NCBI GenBank assembly: GCA_017311315.1
Contig: CM029672.1
Location: 12,286,026-12,350,025, forward strand
DNA from: Dendrocalamus latiflorus
Taxonomy: Eukaryota > Streptophyta > Magnoliopsida > Poales > Poaceae
Reading direction: 5' to 3'
Length of the DNA: 64,000 bases
Made by a program: the position numbers and the translations under genes. Below are positions 1 to 11,774 of the stretch, piece by piece. The notes under the pieces are model-generated. The model ran no database searches and was not told where the DNA came from. It was given only the letters and a program-made list of their open reading frames with translations. Position 1 is the first letter of the stretch; each line of letters opens with the position of its first letter.

Positions 1-616
1 TCTGGGGGTTGTGGATCTCGACGTCGAGACTGAGCGGCGGTTGAAGGCCGGCGGTGAAAAGTTGGACCTTCTGCGCCTCCGTGAGGTGACCCGCCCGCGG
101 AAGAAGGCCCTGGAATCGGTCCTGGAAGTCGGCCACCGTGCTCGTCCGCTTACATGCGACGAGTTCCCCTAATGGATTGGAGCGCAGGGGAGGGCCAAAT
201 CGCAGATTGAGGAGTTCGGTGAAGCGGCGCCACGGCGGTGTGCCCTCATCCTGCTGCACCTGGATGTACCACAACTGGGCAATGTCCAGCAGATTGTAAG
301 AGGCCATCCAGACCTTCTCCTCGGCGATGCGCTGTTGATGGAAGTAGGATTCACATCGATGGATGAACGGAAGTGGATCGCCCTTGCCATCATACTTGGG
401 AAAATCCATCTTCTGGAAACGCGGCGGCCGGTCGTTGTGGTGCTCGCCGGAGTGGACGCGGTTGCCGGAGGACGAGGACGAGTATTGGGGCGGCTGCTGC
501 AGCTCCAGGCGCTGGATTGCCTGGGCGTTGGTGTGGACGGTCGATTGGAGGGCCTGCACTTCCTTGGTAAGGGCGAGGATCAAAGATTTGAGATCATCTT
601 CATTGGCGGCCGACAT
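1..616 (-). CDS. Ty3/gypsy retrotransposon gag, 5' part (runs off the window)
   Basis: Read on the minus strand, the frame opens with ATG at 616 and stays open to base 1, giving about 205 residues. The product begins MSAANEDDLKSLILALTKEV, then has a Gln/Ser-rich stretch. The core, PKYDGKGDPLPFIHRCESYF then LLDIAQLWY and FTELLNLRFGPP, is the usual retrotransposon gag (capsid) pattern of plant gypsy elements. Gag packages the element RNA in cytoplasmic particles. A primer-binding site and an LTR lie just upstream (684-1076), as expected for gag in this orientation. No stop or frameshift is seen in the part present. The protease and pol regions would lie left of the window. Confidence 0.85.
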   Translation of the reverse strand, partial: MSAANEDDLKSLILALTKEVQALQSTVHTNAQAIQRLELQQPPQYSSSSSGNRVHSGEHHNDRPPRFQKMDFPKYDGKGDPLPFIHRCESYFHQQRIAEEKVWMASYNLLDIAQLWYIQVQQDEGTPPWRRFTELLNLRFGPPLRSNPLGELVACKRTSTVADFQDRFQGLLPRAGHLTEAQKVQLFTAGLQPPLSLDVEIHNPQ

Positions 617-683
617 GGCGGAAGCGGCGGACGAACTGGATGGCGGCGCAGGAGCAATGGAGGGCGGCGGCTGGGCAGAGCTG

Positions 684-697
684 GATCCTGATACCAA
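684..697 (-). other. Primer-binding site of the gypsy element (initiator tRNA-Met type)
   Basis: The minus strand reads TTGGTATCAGGATCC two bases after the CA end of the LTR. TGGTATCAG matches the usual complement of the 3' end of plant initiator tRNA-Met. After the first nine bases the match to the common TGGTATCAGAGC form breaks down. Confidence 0.75.
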
Positions 698-699
698 GA

Positions 700-1076
700 T
701 GTCACGGCCTGGCGGCGCTGGACCCCGACTACAGAGCCCGTAGATGTGATCGGTAGAGGGGCGAGGTTTTTCCCCTCCGCGCCCTATGTTTGCGAATAGC
801 AGGTGAGGGAGAATAGATTGATTTCTTGCCTGGTCTGCTGAACCACAGAGGCTGGATTATATATAGCTATTGCATTGCCGACTCCTGAACTAAATCGGAA
901 GACAAGTCCTAATTCAAACTCCTAGTCCTTCTTGATAACAACTCTGATCCTAATCTCTTAACTCTTATCCTAACCCAAAACAGCAAGACTTTCCTAAACT
1001 ACTATCCTTTACCTAACCTGAAACCTGATTTTGATTAGCCTGGGCCCTGCGGGTGTAATATTTCCCCCACATGACA
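700..1076 (-). repeat. 5' LTR of the gypsy element
   Basis: On the minus strand the segment begins TGTCATGTGGGGGAAATATT (or TGTGGGGG at 1071) and ends CCGTGACA immediately before the primer-binding site. It contains a TATATATAA promoter-like stretch near 857-866. Length is about 375 bp. The 5' boundary is uncertain by about 5 bp because the second LTR is outside the window, and no target-site duplication could be checked. Confidence 0.7.
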
Positions 1077-1080
1077 GTCC

Positions 1081-4000
1081 CAAGCCAGGAAAAAGGAATA
1101 GGGTTGTGTTAGACTTGGCAAGCCAACGTAAAAATCATGCCATCTTTTCATCGAATGAAACCCAAAATTAAAAGTTTCGTTTGGGCGTAACCCTCTTAGC
1201 GACGCGCCATATCGGAACCGAGTGTGGTGATAAATGAGCAAGGTTCGGAGCGTCACTCCCTTAGTGACGTGCTACGTCGGTGTCCGGATGTAGTGAAAAA
1301 TGGACAAGGGTCTTCGCACTTTACTCGACGAGTGCAAGGGACAAGGAAGCTAGTCGATGAGTAGGATTCGTATAGGTAGTTGGAATGTAGGGTCCTTAAC
1401 AAGTTACGAGAGAGTTGGTACAGCGATTAGGAGACGTATAGATATCTTGTGCGTTCAAGAGACTAAATGGGTAAGTCAGAAGGCAAAGGAGGCGGAGCAT
1501 ACTGGCTTCAAGCTGTGGTATACTGGAACAAAACGAAACAAGAATGGAATGGGCATCTTATTCGATAAGCGCCTCAAGAGTGGAGTTGTCGATGTGAGGA
1601 GACAGGGAAATAGGATTATCCTAGTCAAGTTAATCTTTAGTGCCTTGGTTTTGAATGTTGTTAGTGCATATGCTCCACAAATAGGGTTGGATGAGACCGC
1701 TAAGAGGCAATTTTGGGAAGACCTAGATGATATGGTTAGAAGTGTGCCCATCAATGAGAAGATTTTCTTAGGAGGCGATTTCAATGGTCATGTCGGTACA
1801 ACTAGTGGAGGGTTTCAAAGGGAGCATGGGGGGTTTTGGTTATAGTGATAGAAATCAAGAGGGAGAAGATATCTTAAACTATGTCGTAGCCTATGATCTC
1901 ATGATGGCTAACACCTTTAGAAAGAGATATTCTCATTTAGCTACCACTAACAGTGGCCAACACTCCAGCCAAATCGATTTGTTCTTGTTAGGAGGGAGGA
2001 TAAACGAGCCTGCATAGACTGTAAGGTTATACCAGAAGAGTACGTTGTCCGGCAACATAAGTTGGTAGTCTCCGACTTTCGTTTTAGTTTACAGGTTCGA
2101 CAAGCTAAAGTCGTCAGAGCTACAAGGACGAAGTGGTTGAAACTCAAAGAAGATACCACATAGGCGTTTAAGGAGAGGATGGTCACGAAAAGGACGTGGG
2201 ACACGGACAGAGATGGCAACTCGCATTAGGAAGGTGGCTACGGAGGTGCTTGGAGTGACCCAAGGGACAAGAGAACCAAAAGACACATGGTGGTGGAACG
2301 AGGAAGTGCAAAAGGCTATTGAGGAGAAGAGATGCTACAAGCACATGCATCATGATAGGAGCGATAACAACGTATAGCAATACAAAGCAGCGAAAAAGAA
2401 TGCGAAAAAAGCGGTGAGGCACGAGGCAAGGCATATGAGGAAATTTATCAGAAACTAAGTACAAATGAGGGAGAGAAGGATGTCTACAAGATGGCTAAAC
2501 TTCAAGAAAGGAAGAGAGATTTCAGCCAAGTTAAATGCATCAAAGACGACACTAATAGACTTTTGGTGAAAGACGAGGAGAACAAAGATAGGTGGAGAGA
2601 TTACTTCAACAAGTTGTTCAATCACGATAACGATGATAGTATGATTGAATTGGATGATGCTTTTGACGACACCGATAAGCGGTTTGTTCGAAGAATCTAG
2701 GAGTCAGAAGTAAGAGGCCTTAAAAAGGATGAAAGTGGGTAAAGCTTTGGGACCTGGTAACATCCCTATTGAGGTGTGAAAATGCCTCAGAGAAGTGGCG
2801 ATTGTTTGGCTAACTAATTTGTTCAATAGCATTTTTAGGTTGAACAAGTGCCAAACGAGTGACGGAGGAGCACATTAGTACCGATTTTCAAAAATAAAGG
2901 AGATTCAAAGTTGTACTAATTATAGAGGAATTAAGCTCATGAGTCACACAATAAAGCTTTGGGAACGAGTGATTGAGCGCTGTTTAAGAAAGTGACTAGC
3001 GTGACGACAAACTAATTTGGTTTTATGCCTAGGAGGTCGACCACGGAGGCGTTTTTTTGCTACAACAGTTGATGGAGAGGAATATGAAGCAAAAGAAGGA
3101 CCTTCATATCATGTTTATTGACTTGGAGAAATCCCATAACAAAGTGCCAAGAAAGGTCATGTGGTGGGCGCTCCAAAAGAAAAAAAGTCCTAACAAGATA
3201 TATTACCCTAATTAAGGACATGTACGAAAATGCTATGACTGTCAGAACATGTGGTAGTGTTACTAATGATTTTCCTATTAAGATAGGACTACACCAAGGT
3301 TCAATGTTGAGCCCATACATTTTTGCCCTAGTGATGGACGAGGTCACACGGGAGTACAGGACATACAAGGAGATATCTCTTGGTGTATGCTTTTCGCTGA
3401 GGATATGGTGCTAATTGATGAGAGTAGAATAAGAGTTGATAGGAAACTCGAGTTATGGAGGAAGACCTTAGAATTGAAGAGTTTTAGACTTAGTAAGACT
3501 AAAACTGAGTATATGAGGTGTAATTTCAGTGATGTTAGGGCAGATGATGGAAATGTTAGATTGGACGGGCAAGTAGTGCCTAAAGACAAATTTTGTTATT
3601 TAGGATCGATGTTATAGTGAGACGGTGAGATTGATGAAGACGTGAGCCACATGATAAGAGCAGGGTGGGTGAAATGGCACCAAGCATCTAGTGTCCTGTG
3701 TGACAAAAAGTCCATAAAAAATTAAAGGGTAAGTTCTATAGGACGGCGATCAGACCCGCGATGCTATATGGAGCAGGATGTTGGACAACTAAAAGACAAC
3801 ATATACAGAAAATGAATGTAGCGGAGATAAGGATGTTGTGGTGGATCTGTGGTCACACAAGGCAGGATCGCATCCGCAATGATGATATACGTGATAGAGT
3901 GGGGGTAGCATTAATTGAAGAGAAGTTTGTCCAACATCGCTTGAGATGGTTTAGACATCTCCAACGAAGGCCTCCTGAGGCACCGGTACGTAGTGGAATT

Positions 4001-4324
4001 TTAAGACATACTGAAAATGTAAAAAGAGTCAAAGGTCGACCAAGACTGACGTGGGAGAAAACAGTTAAAAGAGACTTGAGTAATTGGAATGTATCTAAAG
4101 AATTAGCTTTAGATAGGAGCGCATGAAAGTTAGCGATCCACGTACCGGAACCATAAGAAAGTAGCAATGTTTTAGGCTCTTGGCTCAAATAGCAGAATGT
4201 ACGGCTTAGGGTTTTAGCATTGTAGATTTTATTTTAAGGCTCTCATCTCTTTGATCTTGAGAAGGTTTCATTCCTAGCCTATCCCAACTTGTTTGGGACA
4301 AAAGGCTTTGTTGTTGTTGTTATT
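1081..4324 (+). mobile_element. RTE-type LINE (non-LTR retrotransposon), degenerate
   Basis: The element is about 3.2 kb, the normal size of plant RTE LINEs. It encodes an endonuclease then a reverse transcriptase, and ends in a short TTG-repeat tail (TTTGTTGTTGTTGTT at 4308-4322) preceded by CCCAACTTGTTTGGGACAAA, the 3' terminus I know from plant RTE elements. The 5' end is approximate: it follows the gypsy LTR with no recognised junction. It probably sits in an intron of the deubiquitinase gene to its right, in antisense orientation to that gene. Target-site duplications were not found. Confidence 0.8.
1357..4126 (+). pseudogene. RTE LINE endonuclease/reverse transcriptase, broken
   Basis: The first piece (1357-1845) reads MSRIRIGSWNVGSLTSYERV, then DILCVQETKW and FLGGDFNGHVG, the apurinic-type endonuclease motifs. 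The frame then breaks repeatedly, with pieces at 1784-2017, 2491-2697, 3118-3414, 3387-3617 and 3761-4126. The reverse transcriptase core is at about 3290-3420. Its catalytic box reads FAEDMVLID where FADD is expected, so the second catalytic aspartate is flanked by a substituted residue. The C-terminal piece contains MLYGAGCWTTKRQ and RLRWFRHLQRRP, typical of the RTE C-terminus. Many stops and frameshifts make it inactive. Confidence 0.85.
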
Positions 4325-4547
4325 GCACCTTTTACCTAGACCATCTAACCTTTGTATTCATATTTAGTTCATAGAATATGGGGCATTCAAACCCAACTCT
4401 TCTACCATGACTGCTTGTCTAATCGACAAATATGCATCTTGTTACTTGGATTTAGCTCAATTTTACGGACATCAGACAGGCTATCAATACCATGCAACAT
4501 ATATGACAGCAGATATAATAACTATGGTCTAGTTAGGATCTTCTAAG

Positions 4548-5351
4548 CAAGGTTGTCACGGCGCTCCGACAAGTCACGGCGAGGCAGGCGCCCGAGGCCG
4601 GGGCGCCTGGACGCCTAGTTGACTAGGCGTCCGCCATGGCGACAATTAGACGATAGTAGTTAGACGACAAATAATATCTTATATGACTGAAAAATAAATA
4701 ACCATGCAGCATAATAGCATAAATTATCTAAATAAACATATCTCACGAGGTCTAAATTAGAAAAAATCTATTGAGAAAAGGGTCCATTTGTAATTTTTAG
4801 AAACTCTGAAGGTCTAAATTAGAAGAAATCTATTGAGAAAAGGGTATGTTCATAATTTTTAGAAACTCTGAGGACTTAATCGCAAAAAACTAAGAAAATA
4901 TAACTCCTACGTCCTAACCCTAGCCGCCGCTAGCCAGTTCGCCCGACTGCTCTTCGGCTCTCTGCCCCCATCTCTCTCCCCGCTGCCTCCCCTCCCCGCG
5001 CCCGATCCGCCGCCTCCCCTCACCTCGTCCGGCCCTCCTCTCCCCACCGCCTCCCCTCCCCTCCGCCTCCTCCCCACACCACCTCCCCTCCTCGCGCCCG
5101 ACGCCTCCTCCCCCCGCCGCCTCCCTCCCACCTCCGCCTCCCCCCGCCTCCAGTTCCCGGCATAGTAGTCACAATGGAGAGGGGCGTTGGCGGCGAGAGT
5201 AGGCTGGAGATCCACGCCGGCGGTGGGAGCAGGCGAAGATCGGCATCAACGGCGGGAGCAGGCTAGGTGAACAGCCTCGGCGTCCCCCTCCGGCCGCTAG
5301 GACGACTTGGCGCCATCTAGGCGTCACCTAGGCGACGCCGTGACAACCATA
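4548..5351. mobile_element. Non-autonomous hAT-like element, 804 bp, 8-bp TSD
   Basis: Left end CAAGGTTGTCACGGCG, right end CGCCGTGACAACCATA: the inner 13 bases are perfectly inverted. The flanks carry an identical 8-bp duplication CTTCTAAG at 4540-4547 and 5352-5359. An 8-bp TSD points to the hAT superfamily. Subterminal parts are rich in GGCGTC/CTAGGCG motifs. The interior (about 4900-5280) is a C-rich block unlike the AT-rich flanks, possibly a captured gene piece. No transposase frame is present. It belongs to the same family as the element at 48191-49067. Confidence 0.85.
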
Positions 5352-5520
5352 CTTCTAAGTGATTAGAATTGTTCAGGACAGGTGAAATGGGGCCAAAAAT
5401 TTATTTCCATCACTTTTGGCAATTCAGCCATGATATGAATACTTGGCTTCTCCGACTATTGAAATTTCAAACCTTAAATCATGAAACTGAACACACATAA
5501 TTTGAGAGTATCTGACTGAC

Positions 5521-8500
5521 CTGTGAAGGGTGTAAAGATTTCGCACACTCCTGTTTGCGTCGGGAGACAAATACTTTCCATCATCTCTATCAAGATCCAA
5601 CTGAAGTGGGAACTCATAACGATCATTTATCTGCAGTTCACAAGAAATGGTAAGCATTCTTAATAGTCTAAAAAATAGTAGATAAAAAGGATAAAACATT
5701 AAAATAAAGCAAAGAACACGGATGCTATAAACTTCGGTGCATATGCACCCCTTTTGGTTTGTGCATTCGTGCACCTCAAAAAATCCATAGATGTCAAACA
5801 TGATAGAACTTGGAATATGTGCACTTGCAAAAAAGGGGCAAAAATATGATCCATATGTGCACTGTCCAAAGAAAAGCAAAACAGACTTATACTCAAAAAT
5901 ATATGTGTGCAAACTTGTCTTTTTTGTACAGTGCACATACGGTCATATTTCTGCACAAATTTTTCTGCAAGTATACATAATCTGACATGTTCTAAATCAT
6001 TTTTTGAGATTTTTAAATGTAAAAATGCATTTTTTTAAAAAAAAATAAGAGCACATGAACTTAGGTTCAAATTTGCACTTCTGTAAAAGAAAACGGTATT
6101 TAAATAAAGTCATATGGTTGCAACTTGAACTTCTTGCATGTCACTTCTTGATGTCATCTAAGTATATCATAACTGTGATACAAATATAACAAAATCGCCA
6201 AAAATAATAGCAGCAAATTAAAGAGACTTGTTAGACACTATTCCAACATTTGGCTAATGTGAACGCTTAAATGTATTAGCCCAATGCATCTGTTACTATT
6301 TTGTTCAGAGTTCTCAGTCGACATCAATGAACACAATTTTACCCAATATCCTAAAACTCTAGAAGATATCAGTGTTATTAAAAAACAGCAGCAATATCAT
6401 CCACATAATAGTGTACTGCATTCACGAAAATAGGCATTTCTACGGCTGCCTATGTTTGGCCCAATCAATGTCACAGTTGCACATGCCTTTATCCGGTACA
6501 AATCTTGTAATCAACAATTACCATCCATAATAACTTCCAAACAAATAGTTTTTAGTCCAATGGATTGCAATAGATACCAAAAGAATTTTAGAACCAAAGA
6601 GACTAGACCAGAATGCTAAAGATATATTAAATGCCCAAGTGCACACAAGCAAAAACGTAATGCTACATTTTGGTGTACATTGAAGTGAAACCAGACATCC
6701 GTTAAAGCTAAAGATGCTAGTATCCTAATGACAACATTTTCATCTACCACAGAACTGTCATCTTCGTAATACCAAAAATGTGATAATGGAGGAAGAAGGA
6801 AAACTTCTTAGTGGATTGTACAGATACAAACCTTCACCATTGTGTCACGCATGAAATCATATTCAAAACGTTTTAGCTGAAGTTGCAGAACAGGAGGGAA
6901 GTCGATGAAAAGAACACCTTTCTTTGCATCCTGAAAAAACAAAGAATACCTGATTAAGAAGCCCATGTATTGTCAGATATATACACATCTCATGAGCCAT
7001 AACTGATCACCGCAACTTATTGTATCTCCACAGTTGGACTAGGCTGGTCCAAATCAACTTTGGGTGCGGTGTGAGGGGACTTTTTTGTGTTTAGTTCAAG
7101 GATTCCAAATTCAGAGAGGGTGTAACAAGGTAACCCACCTCAACTCAACAAGACCTACTTCTAACAGCACTGGTCGTATTACCCAAGAAATCTAATAATT
7201 AATAAATAACTTCTAAACAACACTCACATTATTGTTTTGAATCTGAAAATTCCCTAAATACAATTTACCAGTAGTGGCAATATTGCATTTCAATTTTCAA
7301 ATCTTCCATGATATGCCTGAGATGCATCCTGTCGCTTAGCGTCTGATCGTAATTTAATAGGATTTGAATGATTTGTGCTATTAAGCTGAGCAGTGTTCCC
7401 TGAGTTGCTTTGAAACCATGTCTGTTCTTAGCTCAACAATTTAATTAAGATTCTAGTTTCATTGCTAATTAAACCAAAGGCAAGCTTATGTAGGTTTGGT
7501 CTACGGTTTTTCGCTGGCCCTAGGGTACATATGGTCATGCTGTCAAAACTCAAAAGTATTATTTAGGGTTAAGTGTAACATGTCTGATGTCACATAGGCG
7601 TGCACATGCGCGCACGAGAGAGAGAGAAATTGTGAAAGGGGTCATGTGCTCCATCGGTAAAATGGGTTGAGCTATCACAAGCTCCAGAAAACTAACCTGC
7701 AGGCCATGTTCTTCTGCATGATATTTGTTATCACCTTCCAAGCACTCCACCTCGACATACTTATCAAATGAAGCATAGACATCCTGACAACCTTTGACAT
7801 CAAGCTGCAGATCTGCATTAGAATATACTACAATTAGATCAAACAAGGGGACAAGTTTAAAATTTGTTACCATGTGTCAATAACACCATCACTTGCCATA
7901 GAAGGATTCCTTTCTTGTTGATTTGAAATCCACATTGATACACTCGATATAGTTCATGTGATGCCCTTCAAATAATTGTTGTATTGTGCCCTCCACAACA
8001 GTTCCCTTGAATCAACATTGTACAAGCATAATTCAGTCAGAGCTACACAATCCAATAAACAACACCGGAGGATACTAAAGGAAAGACCTTACAGATGTCA
8101 AACCTTCATCTTATCTTCCAACTTCTCAGAAAGAACTCTATTTAGTTCTTGGACATCATGTTGCATAAATGAATCATGCATGTCCCACCCAAAAGATTTT
8201 GTGAGCTCCTTTGTAGAGACACTGCTGTCATTATACTGCAACTTATAAAAGAGACTTTGAAGAGCTAATGGAATGCTTCCTGAGGGCATATCATTCTCAG
8301 TAGTGGGCATATGATAAACAGCCTGGCAAACAATATATATATAGTTAGCACCATCCAAAGAGGCTTAGCCAAAAAGCAAATGATCTGTGAATTTGTAGTT
8401 TGTACCTTTCTGAAATACGGAATGTGATAGAGAGTCTGAAGAAGAGAATTCATATAGCAAGTAGCACCTTGATTTTTAAGACCAACATAACCAGTTTCCT

Positions 8501-10408
8501 TTTTAGAGTCATAACTCCAATAATCAACAACCTTACACGCAGCAACCTCTGCCTCCACTATACAAGTATCATTTACAAGATAACCTCTACTGGGGTTGTA
8601 GAGTTCACTCAAAGGCATAAATGAAGTGAAACCCCAATCACTTTCTCGAGCAGAGAATTGATGTTGTGTTTCTGCAAGAATTTCAATTCAGTCACCTTTC
8701 AATTCAGTGAAACCATTATAGCTATAGATTAAGATATCAGGTCCATGTTTTGTCAGCTAATAGATTAAACAAAGAAGGGCATAATAAAAGCTGCACCTTT
8801 TCTTATTGTAAACTTATTGTGAATTTGGTTAACCACAGAGAGGCTGAACTGTGCATATCTAGTCCACCCATAGGGCAAGACTGCTGAATCAGCCACATCC
8901 AAATACATTGACAAGAATTCAACATTATTTCCCCTTGGGAAAATCAAAATTCGCCTGCAAAACAGAAAGGGAGCCATCAAACACTGAACCAAAACTTCTT
9001 GAATGATCGCAGGGTTAACCAAATATGCTAATTCAGAGGAGAAGAGAAGTAGGCATTACCACTTGTAGCCTCCGACAACAAAAATTTCAGAGTAGAGCTT
9101 CTTCGTGTTCACTCTTGATAGGTTCTCAATGGTCCAAGTAAATCTAGAGATCGGTGGATCTTCTATCTGCTGGTTTTCCACAGTAGCAGCTGGCTCAGCA
9201 GGCATAACTGGAGTGACAATACAGAGTCAACATGAATACCCCTAACCTCACATGCTTAATCACACAAGCAACAATAAAAAAACAGAGCAGTTTTAACTAG
9301 ATTCTGCATAAAGGCCCAAAATTGTTTAGTACAAAGCACAAACAAAGGGCACTATTGAACGCATTCACTAACCAACTGCATAAAGTGACAGAAAATGCTA
9401 CTCAACAAAGCAATCAGAGAAGTTTTCAGCTCATCGTGATTGCACACAAAAACACAACTACAGGAAACCCTCAATTATTATAGAACCACATTGACATAAA
9501 AATATCACACGTGCGCAGACTAGCAGTGTTAACACAACTAAACTCCCCGAGGAACCTCAACACAACATATACATAACAAATTACCTATAACCCTATCAAA
9601 GTCAGGGAAAGTATGTTGCAAGCAAAGCAAGAATTTTCTAGCCGAAAGAAGCAATGATGTGTAAGTTATCTAATAGAAAAAAACTACACAAAACCATGAT
9701 AACGTCGAATACAGCAGCAATAACAGATCACAAGAATAAGCAAATGATGAATCATCATTCTGCACAATAAATAAGATAATGGCAACCCTGACTACAGCAG
9801 TAATGACAAATCACACGATCAAGCAAATAATAAATCATCACTCCGTACAATAACCAAGACAGCAAAAGGCAACATATCAAAGCAGCTAATATACGTATTG
9901 ACAGTTTCTACACACCACGTCTGAGAACATCAACAACTGACTAACTAATAAACCGTAACACACAAGCATATGAACTAATCGCGAGGCGAGATGACCAAAT
10001 CGAACCTTCCATTGGCTGCGTTCCGTTGGGCAGCTCCTGGTGCGGCACGAGCACCTCCTCTTCCTCCTGCTGCTGCTGCGGCTGCTGCTGCTGCGCAAAA
10101 ATCACGAGAGGGACATGTCAGATCCATCCCTCCAAACCCCAGGAAAGCGACCAAAACCCCAAACCCTAGAATACAGTACGTCCACACGGGCACGCCCAGC
10201 CCCATACACCACACGAGAACCCCGACCCAGGAACCAACCCAAAGACCTAGGGCAACGGAGCCCGCGATGCCGCCCGCATAGCGGTCCGATGAGGCGGCCA
10301 GGGTCCGCGCGAGGAGGAGGCAAGGGAGAGCGGAGGCTGCGGGTGGGCTCCGTCCCCACCGCGCGCGCTTACCTCTGAGGGCGGCGGGGGCGGCGGCGAG
10401 GTCGTCAT
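5521..10408 (-). CDS. UBP12/UBP13: Ubiquitin C-terminal hydrolase UBP12/UBP13 type (USP7-like), N-terminal ten exons
   Basis: Cysteine protease that removes ubiquitin in nucleus and cytoplasm; plant relatives act in the clock, hormone and chromatin pathways. Coding exons: 10408-10373, 10090-10006, 9207-9060, 8954-8797, 8671-8406, 8322-8104, 8005-7897, 7812-7697, 6930-6832, 5630-5521; all phases agree, giving about 448 residues. Start MTTSPPPPPPSE, then a Gln/Glu-rich stretch, a MATH domain (FTWTIENLSR to SFMPLSELYN) and the USP Cys box NQGATCYMNSLLQ (Cys near residue 214). The last exon seen ends at NLYTLH. Full-length relatives have about 1,100 residues, so the His box (GGHYYAF type) and the C-terminal half are missing here. 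They may lie left of the window, across an intron containing the elements at 1-5351, or may be lost. Confidence 0.9.
7813..7896 (-). other. GC-AG intron in the UBP12/13 gene
   Basis: The exon ending at 7897 reads TTCTATG and is followed by gcaagtga, not gt. The downstream acceptor is taatgcag before ATCTGCAGC. Joining them restores the conserved FYDLQLDVKG frame, so the site is a GC-AG intron with an otherwise strong donor (CAAGT). The intron is 84 bp. Confidence 0.8.
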
Positions 10409-10840
10409 GGCCGGTGGTACGCGACGGCGCTGCGGGGGATGGGGAGACGGGGGTCGCCGGCGGCGATGTGGGGCCCACCTGGGAGTGGGTTGCAGGGGTG
10501 CGGGTAGGTGGAGATCGCGAGGAGGCGGGGAGGTGGAGGAGAGAGAAACAGAGAGGGGAGGGAGGGGAGGTTTTGGGGTCGTGGAAAGTTCCAGGATCTT
10601 ATGCGCAAGCTGGCGGGCAAGGACGGTGGGCGAACGGACGGCTAGGATCTGGGCATTCCTGTGGATTGGACGATCGCGATTTTATGGGCTCGATGCGTTG
10701 CGTGGTGCCCGGTGCGTGCGTGGACGGACGATGGGCTTTTCAACCGGTTTTTCACTCGATGCGTTGCGTGGTGGCCGGTGCGTGCGTGGACGTACGATGG
10801 GCTTTTCAACCGGTTTTTTATTTGGTTTTTATGATCTAAT
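10409..10840 (-). promoter_or_regulatory. 5' leader and promoter region of the UBP12/13 gene
   Basis: This GC-rich stretch lies upstream of the start codon at 10408 on the minus strand. It contains CT/GA-rich leader sequence (about 10500-10570) and a 66-bp tandem duplication (10689-10818). No clear TATA box was identified, and no transcription start can be placed from sequence. Confidence 0.5.
10689..10818. repeat. 66-bp tandem duplication upstream of UBP12/13
   Basis: The block starting CTCGATGCGTTGCGTGGTG at 10689 is repeated from 10755 with only a few substitutions (for example GGACGGACG against GGACGTACG). Each unit ends GGGCTTTTCAACCGGTTTTT. Confidence 0.85.
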
Positions 10841-11236
10841 TACATAACTTATAAGGTAGATACAAGTAAATTACATAACTATTATTTTGCTCTCTTATAT
10901 CACTAATTTTATTTGAGTGGTACAAATGTGGTTGAAAGAGTTAGTCTGGTCTTCGACCACACCAGTCTTGACTACGCTGCTGGTTTCGATCACGTTGTGT
11001 CGACCACGATGTTTCGACCACGTTTTTTGATCATGTTGGTTCAATCACGTTATTTGGTCAAAACAACGTGGTCAAAAAAATATAGTCAAAACCAACATGG
11101 TCGAAACCAGTATGATAAAACCAGACAACCCTTTCAACCATATATGGTACCTCTTTGCACCACTCAAAATAAAATTAGTTACCTAAATAAAATGACGGTC
11201 ATGCGACCTATTTATATTTAGCTTATAAGTTATGTA
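10841..11236. mobile_element. Foldback/MITE-like element with long inverted arms
   Basis: Left terminus TACATAACTTATAAG (10841-10855) is matched exactly in inverse at 11222-11236. Further in, ACTAATTTTATTTGAGTGGT on the left pairs with a near-identical inverted copy near 11160-11185. The centre is full of short GGTCGAAAC/GACCACG words in both orientations. The whole unit could form a long imperfect hairpin. No coding potential and no certain target duplication. Confidence 0.65.
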
Positions 11237-11774
11237 GCCTGTGATACATTTTACTTCCTCTTTATCGAATCTACCAACCGTGGTTAGAAAATATCAGTTG
11301 TAGTCTAAAAAATGGGACAATGACGGAACCGATGTTCGCTTCGCTTCAGTCTTATATGCGTTTGCGAGGAAGTCTGGATTTCCCACGGTTGCTTGCTAAT
11401 CGTGATTGAGATTATTGTAGCCCCACAATTGACTATGGCCTCCTCTCCCGAGTCTCGATGTTACCGCTGAGCATGTAAAAGACCAATAATGTCTATGGAA
11501 TTAGCAACCTCATAAACGAAACAAACATAACATCAGTAAACATGTTTGTACTTACGACTGCAGCTTTGCGGGCCCCCACCACCACGTCTCCACCGCCCAC
11601 TTTGATCACGACGCGCTGTTCTTGCACGCGGCCTTTCCCTAAAGAATAAAGACCATAGTACTGTACTGTTCCTGGTGCTCAAAAGTTGTGTAAACATCTG
11701 GTACGGTGTTCATAGGAAGTTAATTTCTTACTTTGCATCTCCCAATTCATGTCCATCAATTCAGACTTAGTTGG
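11237..11774. other. Intergenic; one GC-rich exon-like island
   Basis: Mostly unremarkable. At about 11557-11640 there is a GC-rich island (GCGGGCCCCCACCACCACG) bounded on the plus strand by a possible acceptor (gactgcag). It looks like a stray exon fragment but I do not recognise a product in any frame. Confidence 0.3.

Noticed and set aside
5699..5956. ORFs near 5424-5985 flanking the UBP exon
   Set aside because: Only 5521-5630 is exon; the rest is intron, including an imperfect hairpin around GTGCACAT/ATGTGCAC words.
10407..10847. Overlapping plus-strand ORFs upstream of UBP12/13
   Set aside because: GC-rich leader and tandem-repeat DNA. No splice or domain evidence, and opposite to the gene.
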